Shown here piece after piece: positions 10,251-20,233 of a stretch of DNA of 64,000 nt (the stretch's first letter is position 1; each line of letters opens with the position of its first letter). The DNA is from Prochlorococcus sp. AG-347-J21 (GTDB lineage: Bacteria > Cyanobacteriota > Cyanobacteriia > PCC-6307 > Cyanobiaceae). The position numbers were made by a program, and so were the translations under genes. The notes under the pieces are model-generated. The model did no database searches. It saw only the letters and a program-made list of their open reading frames with translations, and was not told the DNA's origin. The DNA lies in contig QCBX01000002.1 of assembly GCA_003281455.1 (NCBI GenBank), positions 121,813-185,812 of the forward strand. The letters run 5' to 3'.

Positions 10251-11480
10251 CTAAGATAACAAATAAAGGTTTATGGCATCTACGATTTTCTTACTTGCTC
10301 CGGATTCCCCCATTCTTTTTTTGCCTAATTTTGCTTGTTCTAACCTTTCAACTTCTTCTTTCAAAAGTAAACTTAATCGTTTTAAAAGAATTTTTTTGTT
10401 CTTGCAAACTAAAACACTACCGCCCAATAATCTTGATTGCCTTTTTGCAAATGATTTTGTAAATTGTGGTCCAGGTCCCGGTAGAGAGAGAGATGGAATT
10501 CCAAGGCCAGCAATTTGCTCTGTAGCTGTTCCTGCATTAGACAAGCCAACTTCTGCCATATTGGCCCATGAATTGAATTTACCTTTTCCAATCACTAAAT
10601 ATTGATCTTTCTTTTTCCATACTGAATCTTCGTTAATTAGAAATTTAACTTTACTCTGTTTTATAAAACCATATTTATTTAAATAATTTTGAATTTGAAT
10701 CACATTTGCATTAATACTCAAAGGCAAAAGAATAACCAAATCCTTTGATAAATGAAAATCTTGCAAACAATTCAGAAAATTATCAAGATTTTTAAGAGCT
10801 TCTGGATATCTACTTCCAACTAATAAAATAATCCTTTTAAAAGAAATAATATTTGATATTTTATCGTTTGTTGCATTAACAAAATCCATCATTGGATTAC
10901 CCAAATATTTTGCATCAATATTTTTTTTATTCAAATTATTAGCTGTAATTTTATCTCTCATAATTAAATTTTTACATCTTGAAGATTTCATTAAAAACAT
11001 TTCCCATGGATCCCATTCAGAACCTTTTAACTTATGATAAAAATCGCTTAAATCCCAACCTGGTCCACTACTCCAAGTATGATCACTTTTGGGAGTTCCA
11101 ATAAAACTAAATTCGCATTCTGAACTCCAAGCGTAGAGTAATGGCAAGAAATCGCCTACTGCGATAATTTTGCAGTTATGTTTTGACTTCTGTTTTACAA
11201 GTAGAAAATTTCTTAAATTATCGATTAAAAATCCTGCAAACAAATCAAGCACAAATCCCTTAAGACTTTGATTACTAAAACCTCCACTAGGCAGCTCTTT
11301 TAAAAATCCTATTTTACGAAAATTGTTTGATTTGATGGAATTAAATACATCTCCATTTCCTACTAACGGCAAAACTTCAATATTTTTATCTTTAATTTTT
11401 TTTAGTAATCTTTTTATTATCTCCGATGCGATTACATCTTCTCCATGACCATTGCATATAAATAATAGAGAATGAGACAC
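10251..11480 (-). CDS. Lipid-A-disaccharide synthase-related / glycosyltransferase-like conserved protein (start corrected; GTG at 11480 proposed)
   Basis: LLFICNGHGEDVIASEI...GSRYPEALKN...GLSNAGTATEQIAGLGIPSLSLPGPGPQFT; ORF-track start at 11669 runs antisense through tRNA-Cys and is rejected. Confidence 0.75.
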   Translation of the reverse strand: MSHSLLFICNGHGEDVIASEIIKRLLKKIKDKNIEVLPLVGNGDVFNSIKSNNFRKIGFLKELPSGGFSNQSLKGFVLDLFAGFLIDNLRNFLLVKQKSKHNCKIIAVGDFLPLLYAWSSECEFSFIGTPKSDHTWSSGPGWDLSDFYHKLKGSEWDPWEMFLMKSSRCKNLIMRDKITANNLNKKNIDAKYLGNPMMDFVNATNDKISNIISFKRIILLVGSRYPEALKNLDNFLNCLQDFHLSKDLVILLPLSINANVIQIQNYLNKYGFIKQSKVKFLINEDSVWKKKDQYLVIGKGKFNSWANMAEVGLSNAGTATEQIAGLGIPSLSLPGPGPQFTKSFAKRQSRLLGGSVLVCKNKKILLKRLSLLLKEEVERLEQAKLGKKRMGESGASKKIVDAINLYLLS

Positions 11481-11522
11481 CTTACTGTTAAGATCATAAA
11501 AAGACTCAATCGAATCTTTTTT

Positions 11523-11593
11523 GGCGGCATGGCCAAGTGGTAAGGCAGAGGATTGCAAATCCTTTATCCCCAGTTCGAATCTGGGTGCCGCCT
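11523..11593 (+). tRNA. trnC: tRNA-Cys (GCA)
   Basis: GGCGGCA acceptor pairs with TGCCGCC; anticodon stem/loop GAGGATTGCAAATCC; T-arm CCCAGTTCGAATCTGGG; U73. Confidence 0.96.
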
Positions 11594-11703
11594 TATTTAA
11601 TTTTTTTACACATTTAATTATGAAGTTTTCTAAGAACTTCAATTTGAAATAAAAGGTATAAAGTTTCAATTACTTATTGATATATAGAAAAATGATCTTT
11701 TCT

Positions 11704-11721
11704 TTATTTATTGATAAATAA
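11704..11721. repeat. Perfect AT inverted repeat TTATTTAT-TG-ATAAATAA between convergent tRNA-Cys and a CXXC protein gene
   Basis: 8-bp perfect arms with 2-nt spacer; possible weak terminator or chance in an AT-rich gap. Confidence 0.3.
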
Positions 11722-11803
11722 TACCCGATATCTATTAATAAATAAAATTTAATTAATTTATTAATTATTTTCATCAGATTATTTATATAAAATTTGAATT
11801 TTT

Positions 11804-11971
11804 TTAGTAATCATTATCTGCTACACACATTCCTAAACATCTAACACCATTTGTAGCAGTCCTTTTGCAATGATTACATAAAATGGTATCTTTCTCCGAA
11901 GTAGGGTTAATTTTTGAATTATTTTGGTCTTTAAAGCTTATTAAATCTTGTGTTGAATCAAATAGAGTCAT
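11804..11971 (-). CDS. Small cysteine-motif protein (CNHC...CLGMC), likely start at ATG 11971
   Basis: Track ORF 11804..12016; the internal M gives MTLFDSTQDLISFKDQNNSKINPTSEKDTILCNHCKRTATNGVRCLGMCVADNDY. Confidence 0.6.
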   Translation of the reverse strand: MTLFDSTQDLISFKDQNNSKINPTSEKDTILCNHCKRTATNGVRCLGMCVADNDY

Positions 11972-12602
11972 TCTTAGAATCATCACTTGAGTCGATACTA
12001 ACAACAAGTGAAGCATTAGTGTTGGAAGAGGGTATATCCATAATTTTTACAGTTTCTTTAGGCTCATCAATAACTTGATTTTCTTCAGCACTCTCATCAA
12101 CTGCACAAGCTTCAAGAGCCTCTCGAAGAAGTGAATCAAAAGTTGCTCCAGGCAATCTATGTCTAGCAACCTCAAGAAAAGTTCTAGGTAACGATTCAGA
12201 TGCAGCATCTCGTAAAGCAGGATTATTCTTTCTATGTTCTTGTTCTTCTTCTATTGATTTAATAAACCTCAGTGTGACGTCTCTTTTAGTAGAAGCTTTT
12301 ATCAGCGTATCGTTTTCCGGATTACTAACGTTAGGTTCATTTTCAAGATCACTAAGTCTTTTTTCCAAACTATTCAAAACTTCATTAGCTTCTTTACTAA
12401 TATGCGCTAATTGACCATCAGACAAATTAGGTAAATCAGCAACAAAAACTTTCCCATGATCCCTTAGTGTCAAGAAAGTTGGTCTTGGGCCTTGAGCCTG
12501 TCTACCATTTGATTCAGAATTATTACCTATTGGTCTTTTTGGAGGTGTAGGGCCAGCTGAACTACGTCTACGTGTAATTCTTTGATTATTTGCAAAGGGC
12601 AT
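11958..12602 (-). CDS. Conserved cyanobacterial hypothetical protein (214 aa)
   Basis: Complete ORF with basic/low-complexity N-terminus and a soluble helical body. Confidence 0.65.
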   Translation of the reverse strand: MPFANNQRITRRRSSAGPTPPKRPIGNNSESNGRQAQGPRPTFLTLRDHGKVFVADLPNLSDGQLAHISKEANEVLNSLEKRLSDLENEPNVSNPENDTLIKASTKRDVTLRFIKSIEEEQEHRKNNPALRDAASESLPRTFLEVARHRLPGATFDSLLREALEACAVDESAEENQVIDEPKETVKIMDIPSSNTNASLVVSIDSSDDSKNDSI

Positions 12603-12734
12603 TGAATAAAGGTTAAATCTTAATACTTAAACTTCCGATATAATTCGGCGGTAATTTTATTATATTACATCTAACTTTTTCATTTGGGTATAAAAAATAA
12701 TTTTTTAAAACTCGTTTAAAAAAGATAAAAAAAT

Positions 12735-13778
12735 TTAAGTTAAAATTTCTGGCAAAAATTTACTAATTGTTAAATTATTTTTTCGAACTATCTTTCCAAT
12801 TTCCCAACTATCTATATCATAATCTTTACAAATACTTAATATCGCGTCCTTAAATTTTTTATCAATAATTAAACAAAATCCAACTCCAAGATTGAAAGTA
12901 TTCCAAAAATCTTTTTCCGGAACAGATCCTTTGTCTTTAAGGAATTTAAATAAAATAGGTATTTCCCAAGAACTGGTATTGATATAAGGAATAAAATCAG
13001 AAGGAATACATCTTGGTAAATTTTCTGGAATTCCTCCTCCAGTTATATGAGACATCGCTTTAATTTCTATATTTTCAGATAACATTTGGTTAATCACATT
13101 ATTGTAAATTTTTGTAGGTTTCAATAACTCATCATAAAAATTTAAGTGAGAAACTTTTTCAAATTCCTTTTCTATTTGATTATTGTTTTGGATAATTTTT
13201 CTTACTAAACTAAAGCCATTACTATGCACTCCATTACTTTTTAAAGCAATTATTAAGTCATTTTCAGAGACTTTTTTACCATTAATAAGCTTATCCTCAT
13301 CGACTATTCCAACACAAAATCCTGCAAGATCATACTTATTTTTTGAATAAAATCCTGGCATTTCAGCAGTTTCTCCGCCGAGTAATGAACAGTTATTTTC
13401 TCCGCAGCCATGTGAAATTCCCTGAACAACCCTCAATAATTGTTTCTTATCAAGCTTACCAGTAGCAATATAATCCAGAAAAAATAATGGTTTTGCACCA
13501 CTAGTAATGATATCGTTCATGCACATAGCAACTAAATCAATACCAACCTCAAAGTGAAAGTTTTTACTTTGGGCTAATTCTAATTTTGTTCCAACACCAT
13601 CAGTTCCTGAAACAAGAACTGGTTTTTTAAAACTATCTATAGGTATTCTAAACAAGCCTCCGAACCCACCAATACCCTCAATCACATTAGATGTATGAGT
13701 TCCTTCAACTGCCTGTTTAATTTCGGAAACAAATTCTCGTCCAGCTTCTATATCAACACCTGATGTTTTGTAATCCAT
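12735..13778 (-). CDS. purM: Phosphoribosylformylglycinamidine cyclo-ligase (AIR synthetase)
   Basis: 347 aa; GIGGFGGLF, LVSGTDGVGTKLELA, DLVAMCMNDI, GGETAEMPGFY, SHITGGGIPENLPR. Confidence 0.97.
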   Translation of the reverse strand: MDYKTSGVDIEAGREFVSEIKQAVEGTHTSNVIEGIGGFGGLFRIPIDSFKKPVLVSGTDGVGTKLELAQSKNFHFEVGIDLVAMCMNDIITSGAKPLFFLDYIATGKLDKKQLLRVVQGISHGCGENNCSLLGGETAEMPGFYSKNKYDLAGFCVGIVDEDKLINGKKVSENDLIIALKSNGVHSNGFSLVRKIIQNNNQIEKEFEKVSHLNFYDELLKPTKIYNNVINQMLSENIEIKAMSHITGGGIPENLPRCIPSDFIPYINTSSWEIPILFKFLKDKGSVPEKDFWNTFNLGVGFCLIIDKKFKDAILSICKDYDIDSWEIGKIVRKNNLTISKFLPEILT

Positions 13779-13876
13779 GAAATAAAAATGATAGACTCTC
13801 CCTATATAGATATTCCTCCTAAGATTGATTTTGTCCAGTAATTATTTATCAAATAGATTTATTTTTTAAAAACAAA

Positions 13877-15409
13877 GTGAAGAAAGTAATAATAAGGAAA
13901 ACTGAAGAAATAGAAAATTGGAGGAGAAATATAAATAGTGAAATTAACTTTATTCCAACAATGGGTAATCTGCATAATGGACATATAAAATTAATATCAA
14001 CAGCAAAAAATGACAATGCTAATGTTAATTTAGTAAGTATTTTTATTAATCCTCTGCAATTCGATAATAAGTTAGACTTAGAGAATTACCCTAAAACAAT
14101 TGATAATGATATAAAAATCTCCTTTTCAAATGGCGCGGATGCCCTCTTCATCCCAAGTAATGAAGATATATATCCACCAAATAATAAAAATATTAAATTC
14201 CTAAAAGCGCCAAGAGAATTATCTTCTGCATTATGTGGATTAAATCGAATTGGACATTTTGATGGCGTTTGTACAGTAGTTTATAGATTACTTGATCTCA
14301 TCAAGCCTAAGAATCTTTACTTAGGAGAAAAAGATTGGCAACAACTTTTAATTTTAAAGAATCTTATCCTAAAAGAGAAATTAAATGTTGCTATTAAATC
14401 TATTCCTACACAAAGAGATTTTGATGGAATTCCATTAAGTTCACGTAATGTACATTTATCAAAAAACGAAAGGAAATTGATTAGGTTTTTTTCAAGTGAG
14501 TTATTAGAAGCAAAAAAAAATTTTCAACAAGAAAAAAATATTAATTTAAACGAAATAATTAAAAAGTTATCAGCAAAAAAAATTTCAATCGAATATTTAG
14601 AACACTTACACCCTCATACCCTCCAAGAAGCGAGACTTGAGGACAATATTTCGTTACTGGCTGGTGCGATAAGATGTGGAGAGACAAGATTAATTGATCA
14701 CGTTTTCCTAATGAAAAGAAAGCCGATTATTGCAATTGATGGTCCTGCAGGGTCAGGTAAAAGTACTGTAACAAAGTTAATAGCAAAGAAACTTAAACTT
14801 CTATATTTAGATACTGGCGCAATGTATAGGGCATTAAGTTGGCTTATACTTAAAGAGAATATTGATTATAAAAAAGAAAAAAAATTACTGAATATTTTTA
14901 AAGATATATCTATTCTTTTCAAGTCAAATACAAATTCACATCAGGATGTTTATGTTAATAACTACTGTGTTACTGAAGAAATTAGGTCGCAAAAGATAAG
15001 TTCCATAGTTTCTAAAATTTCCTCAATAAAAGAAGTAAGAAAATTCTTAGTAGAAGAACAAAGAAAAATTGGAAAATCAGGCGGAATTGTAGCTGAGGGA
15101 AGAGATATAGGAACTACTGTTTTTCCTCATGCAGAACTTAAAATATTTTTAACTGCTAGCATTGATGAAAGAGCAAAAAGAAGAAAATTTGATAAAAATA
15201 GTAAAGACCTACAAGAAATAGACCTTAATACATTAAAAGAACTTATAAAGAAACGAGATTTTGAAGATTCCAATAGGGCAATTTCACCTCTAATAAAAGC
15301 GAATGACGCAATAGAAATTATTACGGATGGATACACCATTAATGAGGTAGTGGATAAAATTATTGATCTTTATAATGACAAAATTCCTAAAGAGACTGAG
15401 ATCAAATAA
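13877..15409 (+). CDS. panC/cmk: Bifunctional pantothenate synthetase / cytidylate kinase
   Basis: 510 aa; PTMGNLHNGH, QRDFDGIPLSSRN (PanC), then IAIDGPAGSGKSTVTK, LDTGAMYRA, VAEGRDIGTTVFP (CMK). Confidence 0.96.
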   Translation: MKKVIIRKTEEIENWRRNINSEINFIPTMGNLHNGHIKLISTAKNDNANVNLVSIFINPLQFDNKLDLENYPKTIDNDIKISFSNGADALFIPSNEDIYPPNNKNIKFLKAPRELSSALCGLNRIGHFDGVCTVVYRLLDLIKPKNLYLGEKDWQQLLILKNLILKEKLNVAIKSIPTQRDFDGIPLSSRNVHLSKNERKLIRFFSSELLEAKKNFQQEKNINLNEIIKKLSAKKISIEYLEHLHPHTLQEARLEDNISLLAGAIRCGETRLIDHVFLMKRKPIIAIDGPAGSGKSTVTKLIAKKLKLLYLDTGAMYRALSWLILKENIDYKKEKKLLNIFKDISILFKSNTNSHQDVYVNNYCVTEEIRSQKISSIVSKISSIKEVRKFLVEEQRKIGKSGGIVAEGRDIGTTVFPHAELKIFLTASIDERAKRRKFDKNSKDLQEIDLNTLKELIKKRDFEDSNRAISPLIKANDAIEIITDGYTINEVVDKIIDLYNDKIPKETEIK

Positions 15410-15411
15410 AT

Positions 15412-15885
15412 TCAAGAAATACTTTCCAAAAAACCGTTTACAGAGTCTTCTAAAATATCAAGGACATAATCGAAGCCCTCATCACCTCCAAAATATGGGT
15501 CAGGAACTTCTTGCTCATTAAAAACTGTTCTAAAATCTTGTATTTTTTTAATTGATGCAAAACCAGCTGAAGCTGTTCTATTTTTAAGATCTTGAATATT
15601 TCTAAAATTTGAATCGTCCATAGCAATAATATAGTTAAATTCGTCAAAATCTTTGTTGGTAATTTGACGAGCCCTGCTTAAGATATTTATATCTCTTCTT
15701 TCTGCCGCAATTCTCATCCTAGAGTCAGCTTTTTTCCCAATATGCCAACTACCAGTTCCAGCAGAATCTACAATAAAGCCATCGGTTAAGCCCTTCTTTT
15801 CAATTAGACTTATAAAGATAGCTTCTGCTGCAGGAGACCTACAAATATTTCCCAAACATACAAAAAGAACAGAAATTTTTTTCAT
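15412..15885 (-). CDS. Low-molecular-weight protein-tyrosine-phosphatase family
   Basis: 157 aa; VLFVCLGNICRSPAAEA active site, VPDPYFGG acid loop. Confidence 0.95.
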   Translation of the reverse strand: MKKISVLFVCLGNICRSPAAEAIFISLIEKKGLTDGFIVDSAGTGSWHIGKKADSRMRIAAERRDINILSRARQITNKDFDEFNYIIAMDDSNFRNIQDLKNRTASAGFASIKKIQDFRTVFNEQEVPDPYFGGDEGFDYVLDILEDSVNGFLESIS

Positions 15886-15917
15886 ATGATTTCAAATTTC
15901 AATAAATTATAAGACTT

Positions 15918-16679
15918 TTAAGTAGTAAATAAAACTTCTTTAATTAAAGATTCGGTAAATTCTTTACCAAACAAACTCGACAACATTGGCCTAGCTGGAT
16001 CATTATCTCTTCTATAATTCAGATAATTATTTTGACCTTTTATTAATTCTTTTTGCATTTCAATATTCACTTCTTTGCTTTCGAAAAGAATTTCCAAATA
16101 CAAATCAAGATATTCCTTAAATGAGATATAAAGCTGATTAGCAATTAAAAAATCACTTCTTTCCTCTTTAGGTAATTTTGACCATATTGCTCCTGGAGAA
16201 AAAAATCTAGCTACATCCGCAGACATTTCTTCAGCTAATGGGAGTGATGAATGACAATGATTTTTGAGTTTGATAAGTTTTTCTAATAACTGATTATTGT
16301 ATTGTTTTTGTATTTTTAATGAGGGCTGAAAATCTAACACTAATAAATAACTATTTGGTAGAGAAACAAAATCTACTCCAAAAAATGGGACGTTATAAAT
16401 AGTATTAGGAATAATTAAAAAATTTAAAACAGAATAATTTGGACTATTTATACACACTGCTCTTGCGAATTGAATTCTTTTTTTATGCGTTACACCCCAA
16501 GTAGAGAGATTCACATTTTTTTTTGATTTTTTTGAACCATAAGTTGAATCTTTATAAGAATATTCCGAGGGTATTATTTTTTCTAAACAGTTATATTTAC
16601 TTAAATTATCTGTTAAATATTTTAAAAAATTATGCCATCTCCAATCTGGCCTGTAAAAAATAGTATCTTGTATTAACAT
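15918..16679 (-). CDS. pebB: Phycoerythrobilin:ferredoxin oxidoreductase
   Basis: 253 aa bilin-reductase-like; [21 protein letters not shown]; adjacent to pebA and ho1. Confidence 0.88.
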   Translation of the reverse strand: MLIQDTIFYRPDWRWHNFLKYLTDNLSKYNCLEKIIPSEYSYKDSTYGSKKSKKNVNLSTWGVTHKKRIQFARAVCINSPNYSVLNFLIIPNTIYNVPFFGVDFVSLPNSYLLVLDFQPSLKIQKQYNNQLLEKLIKLKNHCHSSLPLAEEMSADVARFFSPGAIWSKLPKEERSDFLIANQLYISFKEYLDLYLEILFESKEVNIEMQKELIKGQNNYLNYRRDNDPARPMLSSLFGKEFTESLIKEVLFTT

Positions 16680-17390
16680 TCAATAAATAATCTCATTATT
16701 TAATGTAAAAAGGAATTTATTTACAAATTTTTTTGTCCATTTTTCTCCAAAAAAAGATTTAAACAATTTATCTGCAGGGTCTTTTTCAAAACTATACTTA
16801 TCATATTTAATTTGATTAATCTTTATTTCTTCTGCATCTAAGAATTGATTAACAGGATTCGATTTATGAATGTTCAAATAATTATTTACAAATGCATGAA
16901 ATATATTATTTAAATCTCTATCAAGATTTAATTTATTTCCTCTACATATAATTACCCATGGCGAAAAATACTTTTTTGAATCATATATATTCTTCATTTT
17001 ATTATTATCAAATGCAGAATATTTTTTTTTAATAATACCTAAACTTGAACAATATTTTTCGAGATATTTGCCTTCTTGAATTAAAGGTTGATAATCAAGT
17101 ATTGCTAATAACTTTTGAGAAGTTCCAAACCATAAAATATCAGCTCCTAAAATAGGCATTTCACAATCAAAATTAGGATATGCAACCGTATTAAACACTT
17201 GCAGTTTTTTGCCACCATCTAATCTTGTTATTCGCCACTTTCTATATTCGGGAGATGAAAAAAGCCAATTCTTAATAATATATTTTGAGTCTTCATTATG
17301 ATGTTCTTTAAATTCGCTAGATATTTGTACTTCATGACCATTTAATTCATCAATATTGGTTTTAAGAAAATCAACTAATGAATCAAACAT
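16680..17390 (-). CDS. pebA: 15,16-dihydrobiliverdin:ferredoxin oxidoreductase
   Basis: 236 aa; [47 protein letters not shown]. Confidence 0.9.
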   Translation of the reverse strand: MFDSLVDFLKTNIDELNGHEVQISSEFKEHHNEDSKYIIKNWLFSSPEYRKWRITRLDGGKKLQVFNTVAYPNFDCEMPILGADILWFGTSQKLLAILDYQPLIQEGKYLEKYCSSLGIIKKKYSAFDNNKMKNIYDSKKYFSPWVIICRGNKLNLDRDLNNIFHAFVNNYLNIHKSNPVNQFLDAEEIKINQIKYDKYSFEKDPADKLFKSFFGEKWTKKFVNKFLFTLNNEIIY

Positions 17391-17395
17391 AAATA

Positions 17396-18106
17396 TTAGG
17401 TCTCGGTACTTCCTTTCCTGACTTTTTTTGTAATGTAATTGAATACAATCTTTCCTAAAACAGCAATCAAGTTACCTTCAAGCTCCTTAAACATTTTCAT
17501 ATTGTAAGTAAAAGCTTGATTAGCTTCATCAATAATTTGATCAGCAGTCTTTTGATTTATTGGAAGTTGATTCAAAGTAAGGGAATATTCTTCCTTGAAT
17601 TTCTTTTCATCAGAAATTAATTTAAACTCATAAAAATTTAAACCATCATTTCCCTGCAAATTTAATGCTTTTTTAGCGATCCTTTTCAAAATTTGCCCTC
17701 CAGATAAATCTCCTATATAGCGAGTGTAGTGGTGACCAACTAATAGCTCTGGTGAATTTTTTGCGACCTCTCGGATTCTTTCAACATATTCTTTTGCTGA
17801 GTGAGAAATATTAATTTCATTCTTCCAGTTTTCACCAAAATAAAATTTAAGATCATTTACAAGAGTTTCTTTCCTGTATAACGATTTAAAACCTATAGGT
17901 TTTATTACGGGATGTTCCTCATTGACCAGTCTTTCAATTTCTTCTTCCATAGCTTCATATACAAAATATAAATCACTAATTAATTTTCTATAAGATTTTT
18001 TTTCAACAACTCCTTTTAAAAAACAAGCCACAAAGCCAGTATTTTCTGCCATAGTATGGGATTTTTTTGTCCCTTCTCTTAATTGTCCTGCAAGAGCAAC
18101 TGCCAT
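17396..18106 (-). CDS. ho1: Heme oxygenase
   Basis: 236 aa; [42 protein letters not shown]. Confidence 0.96.
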   Translation of the reverse strand: MAVALAGQLREGTKKSHTMAENTGFVACFLKGVVEKKSYRKLISDLYFVYEAMEEEIERLVNEEHPVIKPIGFKSLYRKETLVNDLKFYFGENWKNEINISHSAKEYVERIREVAKNSPELLVGHHYTRYIGDLSGGQILKRIAKKALNLQGNDGLNFYEFKLISDEKKFKEEYSLTLNQLPINQKTADQIIDEANQAFTYNMKMFKELEGNLIAVLGKIVFNYITKKVRKGSTET

Positions 18107-18163
18107 ATATTTTGAATTATTTTTGTAAGTGTATTTAATCTACAAGGAAAATACATAAAACAG

Positions 18164-18694
18164 CTAATTTTTGTTACCCACAGATGTTGTAGAGAATAAC
18201 TTATAAAGTTCTTTACAAACCAAAAAAAGGTTATCTTTTTGTTCCTTTTGCGGTAAATGAGTACCAGTCATTTCCCAATCACCGATGGTAGCCACTCTCC
18301 ATCTCTCGGAGGGAACGATCATACCTCGCATTATTATACCCAACAATTTCGGGACTCTGTTATTATTATCATTTTCAATTCTTAATTGTAAGAGTATTGC
18401 TCTACATTCAATAAGAGGACTCCAACCAGGGAAATGAAACGCAAAATCAATAGTATCTTGCATGGATTCATTATTTGAATTGTCCCAGGGACTAAAGTTT
18501 ACGCTTGCATCTGGAAAATATTTCCGAAACAAAGCTGCAGTGGAAGCAATTTTATTGGCTATTTCAACATTACTTACATTTGAACTCGCATTCATAAAGT
18601 AGTTGAGTATTTTTTTGAAAATGACATAATTTGCTTCAACTTGCTTATTAACTACTTTTTCTTTTAATAAAGATGTTGAAATGCTCATCAACAA
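18164..18694 (-). CDS. Uncharacterised conserved protein upstream of ho1-pebA-pebB
   Basis: 176 aa ORF, no recognised domain; IDFAFHFPGWSPLIECRAILLQLR...RWRVATIGDWEMTGTHLP. Confidence 0.6.
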   Translation of the reverse strand: MLMSISTSLLKEKVVNKQVEANYVIFKKILNYFMNASSNVSNVEIANKIASTAALFRKYFPDASVNFSPWDNSNNESMQDTIDFAFHFPGWSPLIECRAILLQLRIENDNNNRVPKLLGIIMRGMIVPSERWRVATIGDWEMTGTHLPQKEQKDNLFLVCKELYKLFSTTSVGNKN

Positions 18695-18806
18695 ACTATT
18701 CTCTATTCACATTTGAATAATAAATTTCTAGGTTTTAAAGAAAATAACTCATCACAAATTACAATACGAGGTACTTCAATGAGTTGTATTTTATTAATTA
18801 AATGCT

Positions 18807-20231
18807 ATGCCAAAATTTGAAAAATTAACTTTACCTAATGAAGGCGAGATAATAACTTTTAATCAAGGCAAACCTAATGTTCCTAATAATCCAATAGTCC
18901 CATTTATTAGGGGTGATGGTACTGGAGTCGATATTTGGCCTGCAACTCAAATCGTTCTTGATTCAGCGATTAAAAAAAGCTATGGAGATGAAAGAAAAAT
19001 TAATTGGTTTAAAGTCTATGCAGGCGATGAAGCTTGTGAACTTTATGGAACATATAACTATCTGCCTCAAGATACTATTGAAGCAATCAAACACTTTGGT
19101 GTAGCCATCAAAGGTCCATTAACGACTCCCATAGGTGGAGGTATTAGATCTCTTAATGTTGCATTAAGGCAAATCTTTGATTTATATAGCTGTGTTAGAC
19201 CATGCAAATATTATTCAGGAACTCCAAGCCCTCACAAAAATCCCCAAAATTTAGACGTTATTGTTTATAGAGAAAATACTGAGGATATCTACATGGGTAT
19301 TGAATGGGAAGCGGAGGATAATAATTGTCTTGAATTAATTAATCACTTAAATAACGTTGTCATCCCAAAAAGTAAAAATTTAAAAAATAGATCTATACCA
19401 GAAGGATCAGGTATTGGAATAAAACCAGTAAGTAAATCTGGTAGCCAAAGGCATATTAGAAAAGCTATTGAACATGCCAAAAGATTATCAGGAGATAAAA
19501 GGCATGTAACCCTTGTACACAAAGGGAATATCATGAAATATACAGAAGGTGCATTTAGAGATTGGGGATATGAATTAGCAGTAAATGAATTTAGAGAAGA
19601 TTGCATTACTGAGAGAGAAAGCTGGATTTTAGATAATATTCAGAAAAATCCAGAAATTACAATTGAAAATAATGCTCGAAAAATTGAACCAGGTTTTGAC
19701 AAGCTTACAAATAACAAAAAAGCATTCATTTGCGAAGAAATTAAAGAAGTTATTGCATCAATATCAAATTCTCACGGAGATGGAAAATGGAGAGAACTTA
19801 TTCTTGTTGATGATCGGATAGCTGATAGTATATTTCAACAAATTCAAACTAGACCTCAAGAATATTCAATTCTTGCAACCTTAAATCTCAATGGAGACTA
19901 TGTTTCTGATGCAGCTGCAGCAATTGTTGGTGGCCTAGGTATGGCTCCTGGTGCAAATATTGGAGATAATGCAGCAATTTTCGAAGCTACGCACGGTACT
20001 GCACCAAAACATGCAGGCTTAAATAAGATTAATCCAGGCTCAGTAATTCTTAGTGGTGTAATGATGCTTGAATATTTTGGTTGGGATGAAGCAGCTAACT
20101 TAATTACTAATGGTTTAAGTAAGGCAATTGAGCAAAAAAAAGTCACCTACGATTTAGCACGCTTAATGGAACCAAAAGTAGAACCCTTATCCTGCAGCAG
20201 TTTTGCTGAAGAAATTATCTCAAATTTCTAA
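18807..20231 (+). CDS. icd: Isocitrate dehydrogenase (NADP+)
   Basis: 474 aa; PFIRGDGTGVDIWPAT, YRENTEDIYMGIEWE, ATLNLNGDYVSDAAAAIVGGLGMAPGANIGD, ATHGTAPKHAG. Confidence 0.97.
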   Translation: MPKFEKLTLPNEGEIITFNQGKPNVPNNPIVPFIRGDGTGVDIWPATQIVLDSAIKKSYGDERKINWFKVYAGDEACELYGTYNYLPQDTIEAIKHFGVAIKGPLTTPIGGGIRSLNVALRQIFDLYSCVRPCKYYSGTPSPHKNPQNLDVIVYRENTEDIYMGIEWEAEDNNCLELINHLNNVVIPKSKNLKNRSIPEGSGIGIKPVSKSGSQRHIRKAIEHAKRLSGDKRHVTLVHKGNIMKYTEGAFRDWGYELAVNEFREDCITERESWILDNIQKNPEITIENNARKIEPGFDKLTNNKKAFICEEIKEVIASISNSHGDGKWRELILVDDRIADSIFQQIQTRPQEYSILATLNLNGDYVSDAAAAIVGGLGMAPGANIGDNAAIFEATHGTAPKHAGLNKINPGSVILSGVMMLEYFGWDEAANLITNGLSKAIEQKKVTYDLARLMEPKVEPLSCSSFAEEIISNF

Positions 20232-20233
20232 TT

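Noticed and set aside
10273-10605. 110-aa plus-strand ORF
   Set aside because: Antisense within the lipid-A-disaccharide synthase-like gene; no recognisable domain
11670-11803. Very AT-rich gap considered as a possible replication origin or attachment site beside tRNA-Cys
   Set aside because: No DnaA-box cluster, integrase or direct repeat of the tRNA 3' end seen; ordinary AT-rich spacer between convergent genes
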